64,000 nucleotides of DNA from Bacteroidota bacterium. GTDB lineage: Bacteria > Bacteroidota > Bacteroidia > AKYH767-A > OLB10. Below, piece after piece: positions 60,891-64,000 of the stretch. Where the stretch lies: NCBI GenBank assembly GCA_016713525.1, contig JADJOZ010000003.1:1-64000 (forward strand), written 5' to 3'. The stretch's first letter is position 1; each line of letters starts with the position of its first letter. The notes beneath the pieces were generated by a model. The model made no database searches and was not told the DNA's origin. It worked only from the letters and a program-made list of their open reading frames with translations. A program made the position numbers and the translations under genes.

Positions 60891-61594
60891 TTGGCACTGA
60901 TCCTCAATATTGAAACTGCTACTGAAGTTTGTTCGGTAGTGCTTGCATCCGATGGAAATATTATTGCCAGAGAGGAAGAAGCGGAAGGTCGCAATCATGC
61001 GTTACTGTTAACCACATTTATTGAGAATTGTTTGAAGCTGGCCGGAGTCGCATTTGCTGATCTGGATGCCATTGCTGCCAGCAAAGGTCCGGGTTCATTT
61101 ACTGGGCTTCGAATAGGAGTATCAACAGCTAAAGGTTTATGTTATGCCCTCGATAAGCCTTTGATTCCGTAAATTCATTGCAAAGCATGGCTGCCGTTGT
61201 AATCGGGAATGGCCACCATCAGGAAGCAGATTTGCTATGCCCCATGATTGATGCCCGCCGGATGGAAGTCTATACAGCTTTATTTGACAAAAAAGCAGAG
61301 TTTGTTACGGAAACTTCAGCACAAATTATTGACAATAAGTCATTTGAATCATTTTTAGGCTCTAAGAAAGTTTTGTTTTTCGGGGATGGTATGCAAAAGT
61401 GCAGGGAGCTGTTAAATTCGTCAGAAAATGCCCTTTTTTTGGATGAAATCACCAATTCTGCTGTCGGAATGGTTCATTTTTCCGAAAATTCTTACAAAAT
61501 CGGCCAATTTGAATCCACTGCTTATTTCGAGCCCTTTTATCTCAAAGATTTTTTTGTCGCAAGGCAACCGGAACCTCCTAAATTCCGTCCTTAG
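60891..61594 (+). CDS. tsaB: tRNA threonylcarbamoyladenosine biosynthesis protein TsaB (one frameshift)
   Basis: TsaB partners TsaD in making t6A at position 37 of ANN-decoding tRNAs and is normally essential. The N-terminal actin-like fold shows ILNIETATEVCSVVLASDG, EAEGRNHALLLTTFI and the diagnostic AASKGPGSFTGLRIGVSTAKGLCYAL. The frame breaks at CCG near 61168; repaired, it continues VNSLQSMAAVV and CPMIDARRMEVYTALF to a stop at 61594. The start is TTG (60891), 3 bp after the adaptor stop, since no ATG precedes LILNIET. Total about 234 residues, normal. The break is probably a sequencing indel. Confidence 0.9.
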
Positions 61595-61750
61595 AACAGG
61601 TTATAAATTCCGTTCAAAGTCAGATTATTCCTGTTCAGTCAGAATTTGTTGCTAAAACTTTGATTTTAGTAGAATTTCGGGACTCCTTCTTTCTAGTGGA
61701 AGCCATCTGTTGTTCTTGTTTGCAACTTATTGTTTCTGAATGAAAAATCG

Positions 61751-61782
61751 TTTGCTATTTGAATTAAATTGTTGTATTTTTG
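61751..61782 (+). promoter_or_regulatory. Probable sigma-A promoter of the adhesin gene
   Basis: TTTG (61751-61754), 20 nt, TATTTTTG (61775-61782): both boxes match, with spacing one over ideal, 31 bp before the ATG. Confidence 0.55.
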
Positions 61783-61813
61783 TTAGTATCTCCAAGACTA
61801 AACCTTACAGAAT

Positions 61814-64000
61814 ATGAAAAAGGTAATAATTTGTCTGTTTCTTGCATGTTTAACAATGCCTGGATTCAGCCAATTAACTACAAATGGTGCCCTGACACCA
61901 ACGCAATTGGTTAATAATGTTTTGCTAGGTTCAGGAGTAACCGCCACAAATATTACATATACTGGTGCCGCTGCTTCCAAGGCTTCGTTTAACTGTGCAG
62001 GGGCATGCAATATTGGAGTACCAAATGGAATTTTATTAAGCTCAGGGTCTACTGCAGGAGCCATGGCGCCTGCTGCTGTTCACAATTCAACAGACATGGG
62101 AACAGCCGGAGATGCGCAATTAGATGCTATTGTAACACCAAGATTAACCGAAGACGCTTCCGTTCTTGAATTTGACTTTTCCGTTGCTTCGGATTCTGTA
62201 AAGTTTGAATATGTTTTTGCTTCCGAAGAATATAACGATTATGCCAATACCACCTTCAATGATGTTTTTGCATTTTTCATAAGTGGACCAGGAATTGTTG
62301 GTTCGCAAAACATTGCTATTATTCCCGGAACTACCACACCTGTTTCAATCAATACGGTCAACAATGGAAATTCGGGAGGCGTTGCTACCGGACCATGTAT
62401 GAACTGCCAGTATTTTGTAGATAATGTTGGGGGAGGAAGTGTTTACTTTGATGGTTTTACAACTGTGTTAACAGCAAAAGCTAGAGTTCAACCTTGCGAG
62501 ACTTATCATATCAAACTGGCAATCGCTGATGCAGGAGATGGAGTTTTTGATTCAGGTGTATTCTTAAAAGGTGGTAGTTTTTCCAGTATTGGAACGGTAT
62601 CAATTTATGCAAATGGTAATCCGCAAGTAAATGCTTCTGATGTTTATGCCTGCACGGGAACATCTGTTAATTTATGTTTAAATCCTGCATCTAATTACAC
62701 CTGGTCGACAGGTGAAACAACCCAATGTATAACAGTAACTGAAGCAACCATAACTGCATCCGGAAATTACGGAGCATTCGTTACCGGAACCGGTGGATGC
62801 TTTGCATACACCGAGGTTCAGGTTCATTTTGTAACTCCATCAGCAACTATTACACCATCCGGACCAACAGCATTGTGCCCCGGAGGGAATATTGACTGCC
62901 AACGCAGCTCAATCTTATCTCTGGAGTAATGGTGCAGTTACTCAAAATCTGAATGTTACTACTGCAGGAAATTATACAGTGACAGTTACACAAGCCGGTG
63001 GTTGTACTGCAACAGCAACTGTGAATGTTGTGGTGAATACCAATCCTGTACCTGCCATTACCGGAACACTTTCGTTTTGTGCAGGTGCAAATACTACACT
63101 TAATGCAGGAGCCGGATTTAATACTTATTTGTGGAATACAGGTGCTGTCACTCAAAATTTAACTGCACTTGCTGCAGGTACTTATACTGTCACTGTTACC
63201 AATGCTGCCGGATGTACCGGAATTGATAATGCAGTGGTGGTAATGAATCCTCTTCCGGTGCCAAACATTACCGGAACAACTTCATTTTGTGCCGGAGGAA
63301 ACAGCAATTTGAATGGGGGTGCAGGTTTCAGTTCTTATCTGTGGAATACGGGAGCTGTTACGCAACAGTTGAATGTAACAACAGCAGGAAATTATACTGT
63401 TACAGTAACAAATGCTGCCGGTTGCAGTGCCAATACATCCGTGAACGTTACTGTTAATGCGCTGCCTGTTCCAAACATTACCGGACTTGCATCATTCTGT
63501 CAGGGAGCTAATTCTACAATTGATGCCGGCGCAGGTTACACTTCTTATCAGTGGAATACCGGTGCTGTTACGCAAACAATTAATGTTTCTGCAGCAAATA
63601 CATATACTGTTACCGTTACCAATGCCAATGGTTGTTCCAATACCGATTCACAGGTTATTACTGTAAATCCATTACCAGCTCCTGCAATTTCAGGAACAAC
63701 AACTATTTGTCAGGGTGCTAATACTTCTTTAACGGCAGGTCCCGGATTTACAGGTTATCTGTGGTCGACCGGTGGATTGGGAGCTTCTATCAATGTTACA
63801 ACATCAGGAACTTATACTGTCACAGTTACAGATGGAAATGGTTGTAAGGCTTCAACAAGTACGAATGTAACTGTTAATCCGCTTCCTGCTCCTGCAATCA
63901 CAGGTACACTTGCATTCTGTTCCGGAAACAATTCGAACCTCAATGCTGGTGGTGGATTTAGTTCTTACTTATGGAATACAGGTGCATCGACTCAGGTGTT
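61814..64000 (+). CDS. Large adhesin: choice-of-anchor-L domain plus SprB-like Ig repeats (partial, one frameshift)
   Basis: A signal peptide (VIICLFLACLTMPGFSQ) precedes a choice-of-anchor-L domain (residues about 25-235: LVNNVLLGSGVTATNITYTG, VPNGILLSSGS, FVFASEEYNDYANTTFNDVF). After TITPSGPTALCPGGN a base is missing near 62893, and coding continues in the next frame as LTANAAQSYLWSNG. From there to the window end come 70-residue Ig/PKD-like repeats of the type ITGTLSFCAGANTTLNAG...YTVTVTNAAGC with two conserved cysteines. The gene is open at 64000, so its T9SS tail is not seen. It resembles SprB-type gliding or surface adhesins of Bacteroidota. Confidence 0.85.
62845..64000 (+). repeat. 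210-bp tandem coding repeats in the adhesin
   Basis: The CATTACCGGAAC-like repeat start recurs near 63055, 63265, 63475, 63685 and 63895, exactly 210 bp (70 codons) apart, with a more diverged unit before. Units differ by scattered substitutions, mostly at third positions, so they are old enough to have drifted yet kept in register. The array runs past the window. Confidence 0.88.

Overview
The window is a chromosomal segment of a Bacteroidota bacterium. The evidence is: many secreted proteins ending in type IX secretion (T9SS) sorting domains; promoters of the Bacteroidota sigma-A type (TTTG, about 19 nt, TAnnTTTG); an HU-CCDC81/SPOR protein; a TonB receptor with a CarboxypepD_reg-like N-terminus; a FadL/SGNH pair; and a choice-of-anchor-L adhesin with SprB-like repeats. 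The gene set (T9SS cargo, adhesin, polysaccharide hydrolase) suggests a free-living, surface-associated, possibly gliding member of Bacteroidia (Chitinophagales/Saprospirales-like), but the exact order cannot be fixed by eye. Many genes carry single-base frameshifts, mostly at short homopolymers and including essential genes, so most look like sequencing indels. I therefore give merged gene spans and mark the breaks.

Layout. 1-2365: a decayed IS66-family element (tnpA-tnpB-tnpC, minus strand) whose left tip lies just outside the window. 2455-8468: secreted T9SS-type proteins, including a metalloprotease-like protein with an altered zinc motif and a GH5-like glycoside hydrolase, separated by an intergenic array of 161-bp repeats carrying hairpins and copies of a tRNA-Gln 3' end. 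The tRNA-Gln itself is at 8674-8744. 9176-12953: a DUF2723/TMEM260-like membrane glycosyltransferase and a polysaccharide deacetylase. 13599-17411: two large frameshifted secreted proteins (a beta-propeller-like pseudogene and a BNR/Ycf48-repeat protein). 17981-26038: L-2-hydroxyglutarate oxidase, FadL porin plus a degenerate SGNH lipoprotein, then sucA and sucB of the 2-oxoglutarate dehydrogenase complex.

26127-27848 is an A+T-rich two-gene cassette: an OLD/RecF-like ATPase followed, with a 20-nt overlap, by a small protein with TOPRIM-like acidic residues. A near-ideal promoter with a perfect palindrome over its -33 box drives it. This is the best candidate in the window for an uncharacterised (defence-like) system. 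28207-32185: rlmE, transaldolase, FkbM methyltransferase and a GT-C membrane protein. 32251-33504: three 330-bp tandem repeats and a composite repeat.

33505-43237: kbl, dprA, a TonB receptor, an unknown cytoplasmic protein, a small secreted protein overlapping a damaged kdsB, an HU-CCDC81/SPOR protein and a T9SS cargo protein. 43303-51297 (minus): alpha-2-macroglobulin, pterin-4a-carbinolamine dehydratase and pbpC, the periplasmic defence/peptidoglycan pair known from other Gram-negatives. 51455-57649: an ECF sigma factor, a truncated cryptochrome/photolyase remnant, a small membrane protein, a T9SS cargo protein, a LuxE-like acyl-protein synthetase, nadB, a LapA-domain protein and an Nfu iron-sulfur scaffold. 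57936-61594: TolC, membrane-fusion adaptor and tsaB. 61814-64000: the start of a large adhesin with 210-bp repeats that runs off the window.

A composite repeat family (GATTTGG/GTGCTGAT units, TTAATCC heptamers, a GC-rich block) lies directly after the stop codons of four genes, always in the same orientation relative to the gene.
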